In this document: piece by piece, positions 10,749-22,402 of the stretch
How positions within the stretch are numbered: position 1 is the stretch's first letter
Layout of the letters: the number at the start of each line of letters is the position of its first letter
NCBI GenBank assembly: GCA_002049455.2
Contig: KV918814.1
Coordinates: forward strand, 223,467-287,466
Direction of reading: 5' to 3'
DNA from: Porphyra umbilicalis
Taxonomy: Eukaryota > Rhodophyta > Bangiophyceae > Bangiales > Bangiaceae
Length of the DNA stretch: 64,000 nucleotides
Notes under the pieces: generated by a model
What the model was told of the DNA's origin: nothing
What the model saw: only the letters and a program-made list of their open reading frames with translations
Databases searched by the model: none
Translations under genes and position numbers: made by a program

Positions 10749-11564
10749 CGAACCGGTACAACCTCGGGATCAGGGCCGGGGATCGTGCGACCGGGCGTGG
10801 AACAATGGTGTCACCCGGTGCGCCAAATGTAGCACAACCCCGATCCGGGAAGAAGGACCGCCCATTGTACAAGACAAAAGGCACGGTTTACTTGCCGGCG
10901 ACGACGATGCCTTCCACCGTCGTCGCCCTTCGTCCTAAAAAGGGCGGAAACCGTTGCGCGAGCCCAATTCCCGTAATGGGAAATGGCCGGCGCCGCCAAC
11001 CAACCAATAAGACTAAGTACAATGCCAGACAAGTCCCTCAACGCGGTAAGTAGAGACGAGGGGGAATCTGGGCCAAGCGCCCCGCCCTGACGTGGCGGCC
11101 TATGGTGCGGCCACGCGGGGGCGCCGGCCGCCCTCCACACCCGCCGCCCCCGGGCGGGCCCGGCGTGGCGGGTGCGCGGCGGGCGCCCAGGCCGTGTGCG
11201 CCGTCCGTCCCGCACCCGGTGCCAGCGGGTGGGCCGTGTTGCCCGCGGTTGCCGGGCCCGCGTGCGCCGCCGACGACGCGCCCGTTCACCGCCAGCACCA
11301 CCCCCCGCCGGGTGGTGCTACAGATACCTAACGCGTCCGCAGAGCGACCGACCCTGCATCGGCTTCCCATCCGCGCGGGAACTGCGGCGTCATTGGTGAA
11401 GGAGGTGTCACGGGGGGGGGCTCGGTCGCGCGGCCTGCCATCTTGGGCAATGGCCGCTGATTCTGCAGGCCTCTGTGATAGCATGCACTTACTTTGGCCA
11501 GGGTAACACTACCTCGTGTAGCCGTTGCCGCGTTCTGAGCCTTTCGCATCCCGCATGTGTTTGG
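10749..11564. other. Intergenic, no supported gene
   Basis: The DNA includes a CCAAT-containing stretch (about 10997-11013, CCAACCAACCAATAAG) and GC-rich low-complexity parts. Reading frames here are short or compositionally biased. Nothing definite is identified. A leader-like motif for the gag-like fossil around 10800-10840 was considered but not demonstrated. Confidence 0.35.
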
Positions 11565-11596
11565 CCTGTAGTCTTTATCAAACACGTTCAACTCTT

Positions 11597-14500
11597 TTAT
11601 TTGTCGTCGCTGTCGCTGTCAGAGCCGGTGTCCATCGGATCGTCCCAGCTACTTTTTCCTTCAAAATCAGCGTCAGCCGTGTCCAGTATGGCTTCTGGGT
11701 CGCTTTCAAGCTCGAGCCACGTCTCAACGGCCACCTGCCGCTCGACCGGGGGTGCATCCCCAAAGCATCTATCACTCAGCGCACACGACTGCATACGAGT
11801 CAGCATCTCAGCAGCCTCGCCAGACACGGCGCGTAAAGATTTGCGGTAGTCACAGTGCTGGGCGGTGAGGTGCGCCTCCATCTCGACCGGGAGAAGGCGC
11901 GCCTTCACCCAGCAGTGCGCAATGTTGGCGGGCTTCAAGGCCTCCCAATCCTCCATAATTAATTCAGCGGCATCCTGCAGGTGCACCTCCGCGCCGTCCC
12001 GCACGCCCCGCACTGGCCGTGGCGCCGTGGTGCGCCACTGTCGGGCGCGCCGCCGCGAACCAGCACCGGGAGGGTCCTCGGCGGGGAGCGGCTCACCCCC
12101 ACATTCGGTAGTCGAGGGGGAGGCTCCACCGACAGGTTGCATGCACCGGGCGGCTCGTACGCTTCAGGCTCGCTCATTGGACCGGAGGAGGCTGTCGCCA
12201 TGGCCCCAGCTCCAACGAGCCCGACAGAGCCCACTGCCTGACCCGTCGGAATAGTGGCTGGGCTCCGCCCCGCAAGCCTGCCAGCGCGAGGAGACAGCGA
12301 GGGCGTGTCGCCTTTTGCCCAATCAATACCATCCGACAGCCTCGCGCCAGACTCGCGCCCGACGGCATCCGCTGCGCCTCCGACGAATGAAGATTGCCCC
12401 GTTCCAGCACCGCCCGATATCGTCGGCGGTTCTGCCATCGCGCTTCTTTGGTTACTTTCAAGCGATTTGAGGGCGACACAGTGTGGTGCCCCATCGAAAC
12501 CGCAGCCTACGACATGGAATGGCCGGTCGGGGATCTGGCGACACAATTATACGGTTCGGATGGCATGTCCAACGGCTAAGACAACGAGAATCAAGCTGAC
12601 ACGGCCAAGTCCCAGGCTTGTGTATCACTGTAATGATGCAATTTCACGAATTCAGGAGGGGCCTCGCCCCTGGTGCACTCAGGCGAGATCACTGTCAGCA
12701 CGGAATGGTGAGGACAGCAGCAGACCAGCCTCCGCCATCTATCATAGCAATCGTGCCGGTGAATTCTGCCTCTGATTGGCTGGTGCCTCACTGCGATGAC
12801 AGTATCAGAGGGTCTCTGACACTGACCGTGTTTTTTCCCTGCGGCGAGGTGCGCTGAGACGATTTTCATTGGATAAGAGCCATGTTCTCATTGTTCTGCT
12901 CGTTTACCCTTGTGTTTCCAGCAATATGATTGGTTGGCGGTGACATCTTCTACCATAAATGCCTCCAGAGCACTTGGGGGGGCGGGAGAGGCTCCAACCG
13001 CCACCACCGGCGGCCGCGAAGGGCACCCCTGGCGGCCGGTGGCCATCCCTCGCCCCCGCCGCCCGTGCGGTGGCCGCGACTCAGAGTGCCGGCGTGGTCC
13101 GCCGCCGGCTGCGATTTGGCGGCAAGTAGCGGCGGCGGCAAGGAGCAGGATCGCGTCCGCGGCCTCCCGCCGCGGGGGGGCCGGGGGGGCGGACATGCGG
13201 GGGGGGTGCGCGGTGTCGGCGGCGGCGGCGGCAAGCCGAAGCGGTGTCGGGCGTGGCGGCGGCGTCGGCCGCCGCCGCCACGCGTCACCGCTGCCGCCGC
13301 CAATGCGCAAGGCGGCGGTGGCGGCAAGGGGCGGCGGCGATGTGGCGGTCGGCGGCCGCGGCTGGCGCGTTGTCGGCACGGGGGGGGGGCGGACGTGCTG
13401 GGGAGGTGCGCGGTGTCTGCGGCGGCGGCGGCAAGCCGCGGCGGCGGGAGGGGTCAGCGACGGGGCGGCGGCGGTAGTCTTGGCGGCCAAGGAGGGGCGC
13501 GCGGCTGGGGGTGGGGGCGGCGTCGCCTGCGCCGTGTCGATCCCGGGTGAGGGGCGGGCGCCAGCGGCGGCAAGGGGCTGCGCCGCGGCGGCTGCCGCGG
13601 ATTTCGCGACCGCAGGCGACAGGCACCCCGCGCGGGGCGGCGCCACGACACAGCTCGCGCCTGTGTCGCCTCGAAGTTACCAAGAAGTAACCCGAAAAAG
13701 CGAGTGGGCAGAACCGCCGACGATCGAGGATATGTTGGCACCACCGCCCGCCACGCAGTGTGGCCGAAATCCACCAGCCACACCACTACTGGCGCTCACG
13801 CTGGTGGCCTCTCCGTGACCTGTCTCACCCGCTGGCCCAGGCCCTCCAGCCCGACCAACCGGCGCGCCCTCGGCAGACCTCTGTGCCCCAATGACATTCA
13901 TGCCCGGCGCGCGGTTTTCCGGGCTGGCACCAATGGCCGACACGGCCGCTGCTGACAGGCCACCACCGGATGCGCTTGGTCGCCCACAGAAGGCCGCAAG
14001 TTGCACGGCCCGCGTGCGCTCGAAGGCCTCGACAACCAAGGCCAGCAGCCACCGCTTGTACCGGCGTTTTAGAGCGGCAATAATGCCAGCATCCAGGGGC
14101 TGGTGAATAGATGTGACGTTCGGCGGTAACGGGATGGTTGTGACTTGTGCGTGCTCGAGCTTCGAATGCGCCCCACAGTTGTCCACGACCAGCGCCACCG
14201 GCAGCGACGTCCGCGCTCGCATAGCTGGCACGAAAACCGTCTTAAACCACTTTTCGTAGACGTCTGCGTCCATCCATGCGGAATTTTGGTAGAAGTAGGG
14301 TAGGGGGCAGGGCGACCGCGGGCGTGTGAAGCAAAGAGGAACTTGGGCAGTGCCAATGATGGCCACCGGCACCTTGTGGGTTCCCGTTGCATTACACGCC
14401 AGAACCAGCGTCACGCGGTCCTTGGCTTTCATAGCCTTCGTTCCGCGAGCCCGCCGTCGGCGCCCGGCGGTCACGTAAGCGCGATTGGGTAGACACCGGA

Positions 14501-15323
14501 AAAACATACCAGTTTCATCCATGTTGTAGATTTGGTCGGGCTCGTAGGCAGACAGGTCCGCCCGTATTTCTGCCATCCGCTGCTGGGTCGCCGCCTCATT
14601 GGTGGCCGCCGACCCGCCTGCGCCCCAAAGCGAGATGTTGACCAGGTTGTGCCTTGTCGCCCGCCGCCGCACAAATCCGGGCGACGCCGAAAATCCGGAC
14701 ACGCCCAGCTGTTCCCCAATCTCGCGCGCCCGCTGCTGCAGGACCGCCATGTTCAACGGTACAGCACCGGTCCCCAGGCCATCCACGATGTCGAAACAAC
14801 GCCGCAGTTCACGGTCCACATCCTCCACGGCCGACCGCCGCGCCTGCCCGGAGTCGAGCGGCTCGCCGCTCGCAGCTCGGGCTTGCAATGACCTTCTCGA
14901 CCTCAACGAGCACGCCGACCGCACCGCAGCAACCGACGTAGGTTTATAAATGGCGTTGACTAAATCTTGTGCCGTTTCAAACAGCCCCGAGTCCTTAAAG
15001 CGGATGATCTACAGCTTGTCGCCCAGCGTGAGCGGTTGTCGCTGTATACGGGCGCCTGTGTGGCCAGCCGCCGCTCTGACAGCCCCACGCGGGGGTAGGG
15101 GGCTCGGCGTGCTGGCGTCCTCCAGATGGGCTACTGCGGCTGCGGATGCCGCCGCCGCCGCCATTCCTACGGCATGCCGCGTCTCTTGCGACGCCAATGG
15201 ATACGCATGTTGTACGACGGCATTTGCCGCGGCCGCTGCGACACGTCGTACTGTACCAGTGGAAGAGGGGGCACGTCCTGGGGATGGTGTCGATAGGGGG
15301 GGCCGCTGGCGGCGTGGCGCCAT
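11597..15323 (-). pseudogene. Pogo/Tigger-type DDE transposase 2, interrupted
   Basis: The N-terminal part runs 15323-13677 in one frame. It has an HTH stretch (LTLGDKL, stop, IIRFKDSG) broken by TAG at 15009-15011, then the catalytic core with D residues in YNMDETG, LVVDNCGAH and HQPLDAG, and ALKRRYKRW. The C-terminal part lies in another frame at 12142-11597 (LQDAAELIMEDW ... WLELESDPEAI, acidic tail DSDSDDK), clearly homologous to the tail of transposase 1. Between them is a 1.3-kb inverted-repeat insert plus extra Ala/Gly-rich sequence. Whether an intron once joined the parts cannot be decided from sequence. It is distinct enough from transposase 1 to be a separate subfamily. Family certain; start uncertain. 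Confidence 0.8.
12419..13724. mobile_element. Inverted-repeat insert inside pogo 2
   Basis: An imperfect inverted repeat of about 60 bp bounds this 1.3-kb segment. 12419-12481 begins ATCGTCGGCGGTTCTGCC, and 13724-13664 on the reverse strand begins with the same 18 bases; similarity continues through GGTTACTT to GCGACACAG. The interior contains a very GC-rich (GGC)n block (about 13100-13600) and an AT-richer block (12560-12960). No target duplication or transposase is evident. It is probably a foldback or MULE-like non-autonomous element; the family is undecided. Confidence 0.55.
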
Positions 15324-15755
15324 TGTCGGTGGTCAGCGAACGTGTCGATGGTTGCGACTGTGACAACAGCGGGGACGGTGATGGCGAACGGGACGGGGAC
15401 TTGGGCGGTGGGGGACCGTGGTAGCGCCCGAGATCTGGGCTCCTGATAGTCTCCCGCGGGGGCGGGGCTGGAACGTTCTGGTGGGTGATATTGACACCAT
15501 CTGCTAATTGTCAGTGAAATTGACGTCGTTTGCAGAATCGTTGATAGTCGATCGACCTGCATATTGACGTCAATCGTGCCGCGTTTGATCGCGTCCGATC
15601 CCGCCCGACCAGCTTGTGATCGACGCCAGTACCGGTCGACCGCCGCTCACTTGTGTACGTAATAGCAGGGTGCTATACAACCGGGTGCTTCATGATCGAG
15701 CGAAGACTGTGTACGATGATGCAGGACACAACAGTACAGTTGCGCAATGACTGTA

Positions 15756-17981
15756 TGTGAGACCCGCCCGCGGAAGCGCTCGTGGTGGTGCCTGACGGCA
15801 GCGTAGCGTTCTGTTGCTGACCCTTGCACCCCCCCCTCTCCCCCCCTCTCGTAGCCCGCCCGCTGCGTGGCCCCACGCACCGCCTCTTGCACCGCCGACC
15901 GCCGCGCCTCGGCAGGCTGCGCGTGTGTCCGTGGGCCGCCGCCCCGCGGGCACGGCCGGCAGCCTCCATTGTTGGGCGGCGGGTCGGCGGCCGGTGGGGG
16001 GCCCCCGCGGGTGGGTGGGGGCGCGCCGGCCCGCCGGCCACCCCCCCGGGGCGCGCGACGTCCCCCGCCGCCACCGTCCCGGCTGGCGCGCTGTCTGCGC
16101 CCCCACCACAGGGCACGTGGTGCGTGGCCGGCCGAGGCGTTTCCGCGTCACGCACGGTGGGTGGCCGCCCGAGGCGTGGAAGGCCGAGGCGTGGCTGCCG
16201 CGCGCGCGCGGCGGCGGTCGGCCCCACCGGCCGTTTGGGGGGGGGGGGGAGGGGGGGTGGGGAGGTGGCTGCCGAAATGCTGCGACCGCGGCCCTCGGCC
16301 GGGGGCCTTTCGCACCGCGCCGGCGGTGGGAGACGCCCGCGCCGCGGGTGGCCACGACGTGGTGACCACTTGTCCCGTGTTGGGGGACGGCCGCCGGGGG
16401 TCGGCCGCGGCGGTGGGTGCGGCTTCCGCTGCTGCTTCTGCGGCCGCCGCTGCCGTCGTTGCCGCCGGTACCGCCACCGCTGCCGCCGCCGCCGCCGCCC
16501 GAGGCGCCGGCGGCACCGTCGACGCCGTGTACCGGGCGGTGGGGGCGTACAGGGCGCCCTCCCGCCGCCGTCCGCCCGACTGGCACCGCGTCGCCCGTGG
16601 GGGCCCACCGCCCATGGGCGGGGGGGAGGGGGGGAGGGCGGGAGGCACCCGCCGTTTGCAGGCACAGGCGGGCCGGTGGAGGGGCCCATGGGCCCCCGCC
16701 TGCCCGCCGCTGTCGAGCGCCGGTGGGTCGGCGACCGCGCGGGCGGGCGGGCGGGCGGGTTGGTCGGCGCGCCGCCGGCCCGGCGGGCGGGCGGCTGCGC
16801 AACCGTGCTCGCCGGCGGGCGTGGCGGCGGTGCGCCCGCGGCGGCGCCGCCGGCGGCCGCCTGGGGCGGGCACCCGCGCCGCCGCCGCGGCGGTACCGGT
16901 GCTGTCGTCCCCCCCCCCCCCCCCCCCCCTTGTTGCCGCAGGGATGTGGGTCGACGCGCCCGCCGGCGCACGGTTCCCACACCCCGACGCCCGTGTCCCC
17001 CGCGTGCGGTGGGGGCCGCCGGTTGGTCGGCCGCCGCGGCGCGTCGCCGGCGCCCCCGCCCCCCCTGGTGGCCGCGCCGGCCGCCGCGGTGCCGCGTGGC
17101 TCGGCCGCTGTGGGGCGGGCGGCGGCGGCGGCTCCACGGATACGGCGGCGGCGGCGGCGGCGAGGGCGATGCGGCGCCCGCTGCCACGCCGCGGACGCGC
17201 CCCATCCGCGGCGTCGAGGCGGACCCGCGGGGCCGGGTTTCGGGGGCGCGGCGCGTCGGCGGCACCACGGGTGGGGGGCGGTGGGCTCCCGGCGGGCCCC
17301 ACTTTTGCGCGGCCCCGCCGTGCGTCATTGGCCCGCCCCCCCCCCACCCCACCCACGCCCCAACCCTGCCCAGCACCCGCCGACCGTGCGCGGGTGTCTG
17401 CAGTGGCGGGGCCTCCCCTTTCGTTTCTCGCCATTGCCCGTCGCGGCGGCCGAAACGGTCGAGGGGGCGGCGACCGCGCGGCGACTGCGCGGCGGCGGGG
17501 CGCGTCGGCGAGTCTGCCCTCGCGTGGAGCGGGCGGTGCGTTGTAAGTGGTGTGCCGGCTCGTGCCATCCGCCGTGCGCAGCCGTCCGTCGGCCGCTGGC
17601 AGGCTGCATCACCGTGGGGGGGGGGGTGCGCACGTGTGGGTGCGCGCGTCGTTTTGCGCATCGCGTCCCACACTGCTGCTGCTGCTGACGCCGGCCGACC
17701 GACCGTGTCGCGCGTGGCTCTTTGGGCGGTCCGGGGTCCTGGGAGGAGGCGCCCGCGGCGTCGACCGGGGTGTGTGCCGGCGCCCCCTCCCCGCTCCCCG
17801 TCGGTTTCCATACCGGGCCGCGCTCAAGGTTTCCGCCAGAGGTGACGCGCGCGGCGCCGCCACCGACCCGCGGCAACGGCCCTGTATTTGGTCAACAACG
17901 CGTCTCCATTGCCCCGCTTCTGCCGCCTTCCCCCCCCACTTTCCCCGCTTCCGCACGCCGCCGTTGCTGAACGTGGCGCCG
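15756..17981. other. GC-rich low-complexity region, upstream of a secreted-protein gene
   Basis: About 2.2 kb dominated by G/C runs and short repeats such as (GGGC)n at 16740-16762 and a C run at 16911-16928. It stays open in all six frames because stop codons are rare at this composition. None of the long frames has a domain, a balanced amino-acid composition or a conserved-looking segment. I call no gene. The final 100 bases are presumably the leader of the downstream gene. Confidence 0.5.
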
Positions 17982-19412
17982 ATGGGGCGCCTAGGTAGGC
18001 CGTGCACCGCCCGCCGGTGTCGCCGCCGCTGCCGGACATTCGGCGTGCTGCTGGCGGCGGCGTTGGCGGCTTCGGCCGTGTCGGCCGTGTCGGAAGCTGC
18101 GGTTGCAAGGGAGCAGCTCCAAGCAGTGGCGGCCGCGGTAGCGTCGACAGCCGCTTCTCCCTCCCCTCTCCCCCCGCTGCCGCCGTCACCACCAAGCCCC
18201 GCTGGGGCCACCGCCGCTGACAACAACCCTGCTGCTGGATCCGTGGGTGGCTCGTCACGGCAGTCCAACGAGCAGGACTACAATGAGCAGGCAGCGGCCT
18301 ATGAGCGGGAACGCAAAGCCTACTGCCAGCAGTTTCCGTACAACCACATCTGTTCGGAGCCGGCGTTGGAGCCATTGACAGTGCCACAACAAGAAGTGAA
18401 GGAGGAGGAGCAGCAGCAGCAGCAGCAGCGACCACCAACCTTTTTCACTGCCCCACCGCAACCGCAGGAGCAAGAGCAAACTTGGCAGCCGGAGCAGCAG
18501 CGAGTGCCGACCTTCTTCACGGCCCCGCCGGAACCGCCAGAGCAAGACGTGCCGCAGCCCAGGCCCCGTGACTTGTCCGTTGACGACCTGCAGTCCTCGA
18601 GCGAGGTCGCCACCCCGACGCCGCAGGCGACGTCCTCCGAGACTGAGATCACCCCGACGCCTCAGGCGACGTCTTCCGAGACTGAGACGCCCTTGCCAGA
18701 GGCAACCCCATTGGCGGACTACCGGGCCCGGCCAGTGCCACAGGCGGTACCGCTGCCATCGCCCATCGATATCAGCGACAGCGACATAGATGGCGGTGGT
18801 GACGACGACACAGTGGACGGCGACGGTGTCGACGGTAGCGACACGTCTGTCGACGGCACACCACAAGAGCAGCCGCAGGCGACGCCGACCCAAGATCCAG
18901 TCCTCGGATCTGAGACGGACGTGGTCGCCTCTTCCGAGGTGTGTCTGCTCAAGAACGAGTGGGACGACTACCTCCGTGACAACGAGAAGGCGCTGAAGAA
19001 GTACAACATGCCCGACAAGGAGCGCAAGTCGTTTACTGAGGCGATCAAGGGCGTGCCGACCAAGATTGGCAAGTACCACTGCTTCCGCGACCAAGCCGAG
19101 TTTGACTACATGGGCGAGCTGGTCGCCAACGCCTTTTCGACTGCGAAAGACGCGCAAATGACGGAGCGGGTGCTGCTCTCTGACGGTGACGGTGACATGC
19201 CAGGCGACCTGCGGACGTCGGAGCGGCAGTCCTGCTTGAGCCGCGCCTACGCGTGCATGGAGAGCTGGCGGTACGGATGCACGTCCCGCAGGCTCTGCTG
19301 CTGCCCATCGTTTTGCGTCGGCTATTTCGACACGGTGTTTAGCTCGCTACGCATCGCACAGTCGACGGTGAAGCGGAGCACCAATAGCTGCTGCGTGAGC
19401 TGCTTCTGTTAG
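17982..19412 (+). CDS. Secreted Asp/Pro/Gln-rich protein with Cys-rich C-terminus
   Basis: 476 residues from ATG 17982, uninterrupted. The N-terminus is basic (MGRLGRPCTARRCRRRCR) followed by the hydrophobic core FGVLLAAALAASAVSAVSEA, a signal peptide or anchor. The middle is disordered. It holds an imperfect duplicated block with PTFFTAPP twice (18440-18540), two copies of TPTPQATSSETE (18610-18690), a Gln run, and an Asp-rich stretch around 18760-18850. The C-terminal third is better ordered, with KNEWDDYLRDNEKALKKY and a Cys-rich end including RRLCCCPSFC and the terminal CCVSCFC. I do not recognise the family; a cell-wall or extracellular matrix protein is an inference. An upstream in-frame extension exists, but the signal-peptide-like sequence favours this ATG. 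Confidence 0.65.
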   Translation: MGRLGRPCTARRCRRRCRTFGVLLAAALAASAVSAVSEAAVAREQLQAVAAAVASTAASPSPLPPLPPSPPSPAGATAADNNPAAGSVGGSSRQSNEQDYNEQAAAYERERKAYCQQFPYNHICSEPALEPLTVPQQEVKEEEQQQQQQRPPTFFTAPPQPQEQEQTWQPEQQRVPTFFTAPPEPPEQDVPQPRPRDLSVDDLQSSSEVATPTPQATSSETEITPTPQATSSETETPLPEATPLADYRARPVPQAVPLPSPIDISDSDIDGGGDDDTVDGDGVDGSDTSVDGTPQEQPQATPTQDPVLGSETDVVASSEVCLLKNEWDDYLRDNEKALKKYNMPDKERKSFTEAIKGVPTKIGKYHCFRDQAEFDYMGELVANAFSTAKDAQMTERVLLSDGDGDMPGDLRTSERQSCLSRAYACMESWRYGCTSRRLCCCPSFCVGYFDTVFSSLRIAQSTVKRSTNSCCVSCFC

Positions 19413-19998
19413 TGGCTCGGATGGATTGGTGGGGAGAGATTGGGGGATGGGGTGAGGGGTGAGTAGGGGGCCGCGGGAGGTATCTGCATCTTGTGGTGTT
19501 GTTCCGCTTTTGCCGACTGGCCTGTCGCTCGCTACCCTATTGCCTATTGCCAATCAGACACTCACCAATGCATGGGGTGTGGCCCCGCGTACTAACAGCA
19601 GCGCACAATTCTCTTTCGGCGTCCACCGACGTCGCTACCCGGCTGTGCTACACTGTGCTACTTTCTTGCAAACCCTTCTCAGGGGAAATGGTGCCAGTGC
19701 CAAACAGATGCCAGGAGACACTGTACTGGAACAGACTGTGCCACGGTACGCCACGCTCGGCTCGCTCTCATGGTCACGCAGCCAACACGCTCGGGGTCAG
19801 CGTGCACTGGAGGTCGGCTGTGGCGCCCTCTGATTGGCTGGCTCGCCCGATCAAGACTATCAGCAAGAGGACATAGGAAACACCACGAGGTAGTACTGTA
19901 TGACACTACGTCCTCTATCTGCGGGCGAACGCAGTGGCTCAAAGCTTTTGTACCACGCACACCGCCCTGACGACCGCCACCGCCGGCCGCAGACGGTG
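19413..19998. other. Intergenic
   Basis: Comparatively AT-rich spacer between the secreted-protein gene and the amidase gene. It contains CCAAT at 19550-19554 and ATTGG elements, possible promoter boxes. No gene recognised. Confidence 0.4.
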
Positions 19999-22151
19999 AT
20001 GATCCCCCCTGCGACTCCATCATACGCACATCTTTTTTCCTTGTACGCGATCGAGGGTGCATTTGTTGAGAGCGTCTCCCCGCTGTCCCCGAGCAATGGC
20101 TGTGGGTGCCCCCCCCCCGGCGGTGGCACCCACCCCGACGCCCCGTCCGACCCCCCCCCGGCCGGCAACGCCGTGGACACCCTACCACCAGATGACGGGT
20201 ACCGCCTGCGCTCCCTCGCCGGGCCGCGGCTGTCGGGCCTCCCCCTCCGCGCCTTTGCGGCCGTGTCGGACGCGCGCGCCGCGGCGCCGCTGCGGTGGAA
20301 GCTCCTCACCGACTGCGGCTTCACCGCCCTCCGCGCCAACACGGCGTACGACGGGCTCCCGCCGACGCCCCGGCCGTTGCATCCGCCGCCGGTGGGGCGG
20401 CCGCCGCGGCCGCGGCGGCAAGCGTCGGGTGCGGCGCCGGCGCCGGGCGGCGCCGTCGCCGCCGCGTCGGCCGTCGACCCGCCCTTTGTGCCGCCCCTGG
20501 CCGAAATCGACGCGGCGCTCGCACCGCTGCTCGGCCGCTCTGCGGCGGCGGCGGCGGCGGCGGGTCCGACCGGTGGGGGAGCGTCCCCCCCCCCCCCGCC
20601 GCCACCCCGCCGCTTCGCGTCGGGGGCCCCCCCCTGACCGTCGCCGAATTGGCCGCCGCCTACCGCGCCGGCGCCGTCACCCCCACCGCCGTCGTCCGCG
20701 CCGCGTATGCGGCGGCGGCGGCGGCGCGGTCCCCCCCCCCCCCCACCCCCCCCTTGGTGGCGGTGCTCCCCCCCCCCCCGCGGGCGCTGCCGCCGCCGCC
20801 GCCCTCGCGGCCGCATCCGACGCGCGGCACGCGGCGGGCGCGCCCCTGTCGGTGCTCGACGGGGTGCCGTTTGGCGTCAAGGACCACCTGCACGTGGTCG
20901 GCTTCCCAACAACCGCCGGCGCGGGCTTTTACGTGCGCCCCGCGTCGCCGCTCGCCGCCGCCACGCCCGTGCCGACAGACCACGCGGCGGCGGTCGCCGC
21001 GCTCGTTGCCGCGGGCGCCATCCCGCTCGCCAAGACGCAAATGGACGAAATTGGCGTCGGCGTGCGCTCCTTCTCCGCCCACCACGGGCAGGTGGTCAAC
21101 CCGCGGGCGCCCGGCCGGTGTGCGGGGGGGTCCTCGGGGGGGTCTGCCGCCGCCGTTGCTGCGGGCATTGTGCCGTTTGCGCTGGCCGTGGACGGGGGGG
21201 GAGCGTCCGCATCCCCGCCGCGGCCGTCGGGGCGGTCGGCGTCAAGGCCACCTATGGTGCCGTGTCCGTGGCGGGCATGCCGCTCTGCGTGCCGGGTGCC
21301 GACGGGCCCGTCACGCACGTGGGGGTCATTGGGGGGTGCGCCGCCGACGCGGCCGCCGCGGCGGCGGTGGTGCTCGCGGGCGCGCCGGGCACGCCGGCCG
21401 CCGAGCCGTCGTGGTCCCCGCCCCCGCCGGCGGTGGCGACGTTGGCCACCCCGCTGAGTGTGCGCGGCCTCCGCGTCGGCGTGTACAGCCCGTGGTTTGA
21501 CGACTGTGACGCGGCGGTGCGGGGCCCGTGCCGCTCCGCCGTGGCCGCGCTGGCGGCGGCGGGCGCAACGGTCGTCGAGTCGCCCGTGCCCTACTTGGAG
21601 GACGTGCGCGTCGCGCACGCGGCGGCCATCACGGCGGATATGCGGGCGGGGTTAGACGCGGCCGGCGTCCTTGCCGCCGGCGGCGTCGCGTGGATGGGCC
21701 CCGACGCGCGGACCAAGATGGCCATGGCCGCGGAATTCACGCCCGCCGACGTGGCGCGCGGCAACCGCATCCGGACGGCGGTGATGGCGGCGGCGGCAGC
21801 CACCTTTCGGTCCGTGGACGTGGTCGTGACGCCCGCCCTCGGCTGCCTGCCGCCGCCCGTGCCGGCGAATGCGGCCACGGGGCTGCTCGACGTGGTCGCC
21901 GACTCGGCCATGATGCGGTTCATGCTCTGGGCCAACTGGGCGGGGCTGCCGGCCGTCGTGTTTCCCGTCGGCGCCGCCGACGGGGGGGTGCCCGTGTGCT
22001 TGCAAGCCGTGGGGCCGCCGTGGGCGGAAGCGCTGCTGCTGCGGCTGGCGGCGGCGGTGGAGGAGGGGGCGCTCACGCAGGGGGGGGGGGGGTGCCGCGC
22101 CCACCGCCGGTGCTCGACTACTCGCTCGCGCGCTACCTGGAGCGAGCCTGA
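19999..22151 (+). CDS. Fatty acid amide hydrolase-like amidase (AS family)
   Basis: About 715 residues. Amidase-signature enzymes hydrolyse amide bonds with a Ser-cisSer-Lys triad. Visible here are the Lys in GVPFGVKDH (20865-20890), the cis-Ser in GGSSGGSAAAVAAG (21124-21165) and the nucleophile in DGGGSVRIP (21190-21220), followed by KATYG. The DGGGSVRIP...G.KATYG string, plus an N-terminal region (LSGLPLRAFAAV at about 20235) and AAAYRAGAVTP before the core, fit the plant FAAH group, which hydrolyses N-acylethanolamines and other fatty amides, better than GatA. The frame shifts at C/G runs near 20590, 20745-20780, 21195 and 22081-22090, all homopolymers, so sequence error is likelier than decay. 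After the last one the natural end is LARYLERA at 22151. Start chosen at ATG 19999; 19900 is possible. It is tail-to-tail with the SNF2 gene. Confidence 0.75.
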
Positions 22152-22402
22152 GGGTGGCGCGCGGCGGTGGTAGTCAGTGGGCGTTGGTCTGGCGTAGCAC
22201 GCACGCACCAGCGGCGTCGCCGACGCCCAATGTAGCAGGTGCTGGGGCTGGACACGCTGCGACCCAATGCAGCGCGCAACCAAACCACTCGCTCGAGCGG
22301 CCAGGGTACCGAAAACGGCACTGGAGAAAAAAAATAAGGTGTTGGTTGTGTGCCGCCTGGGTCGCCGGCGCAAGCCCACGGCCGTACCACACCCCTTGCG
22401 GG
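22152..22402. terminator. Shared 3' region of two convergent genes
   Basis: This 251-base spacer separates the convergent amidase and SNF2 genes. It holds an A-rich tract GAAAAAAAATAAGG at 22324-22337, the only obvious polyadenylation-like element. Confidence 0.35.

Larger units (their letters stand above)
11565..15755 (-). mobile_element. Pogo/Tigger-type DNA transposon 2, older, with an insert
   Basis: The right end is a good candidate: the reverse strand from 15755 reads TACAGTCATT, identical to the first ten bases of the pogo 1 terminus with its TA. The left end is only tentative: TGTAGTCTTTATCAAAC near 11570 is a degenerate match. The element encodes the transposase 15323-11597, whose C-terminal part is displaced by an inverted-repeat insert (12419-13724). 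It is more decayed at its ends than pogo 1. Confidence 0.5.

Noticed and set aside
6833-11040. Possible long terminal repeats around the gag-like fossil (similar words near 6840-6900 and 10837-10880)
   Set aside because: Similarity is short and interrupted, ends could not be defined, and no other retroelement part is recognisable.
15673-17811. Very long open frames on both strands (up to 712 codons)
   Set aside because: All six frames stay open because stops are rare at this GC; products are only Arg/Pro/Gly/Ala with no domain.
21120-21260. GatA (Glu-tRNA amidotransferase subunit A) as identity of the amidase
   Set aside because: The core is shared by the whole amidase family, but DGGGSVRIP with KATYG and the long N-terminal region fit the plant FAAH group better.
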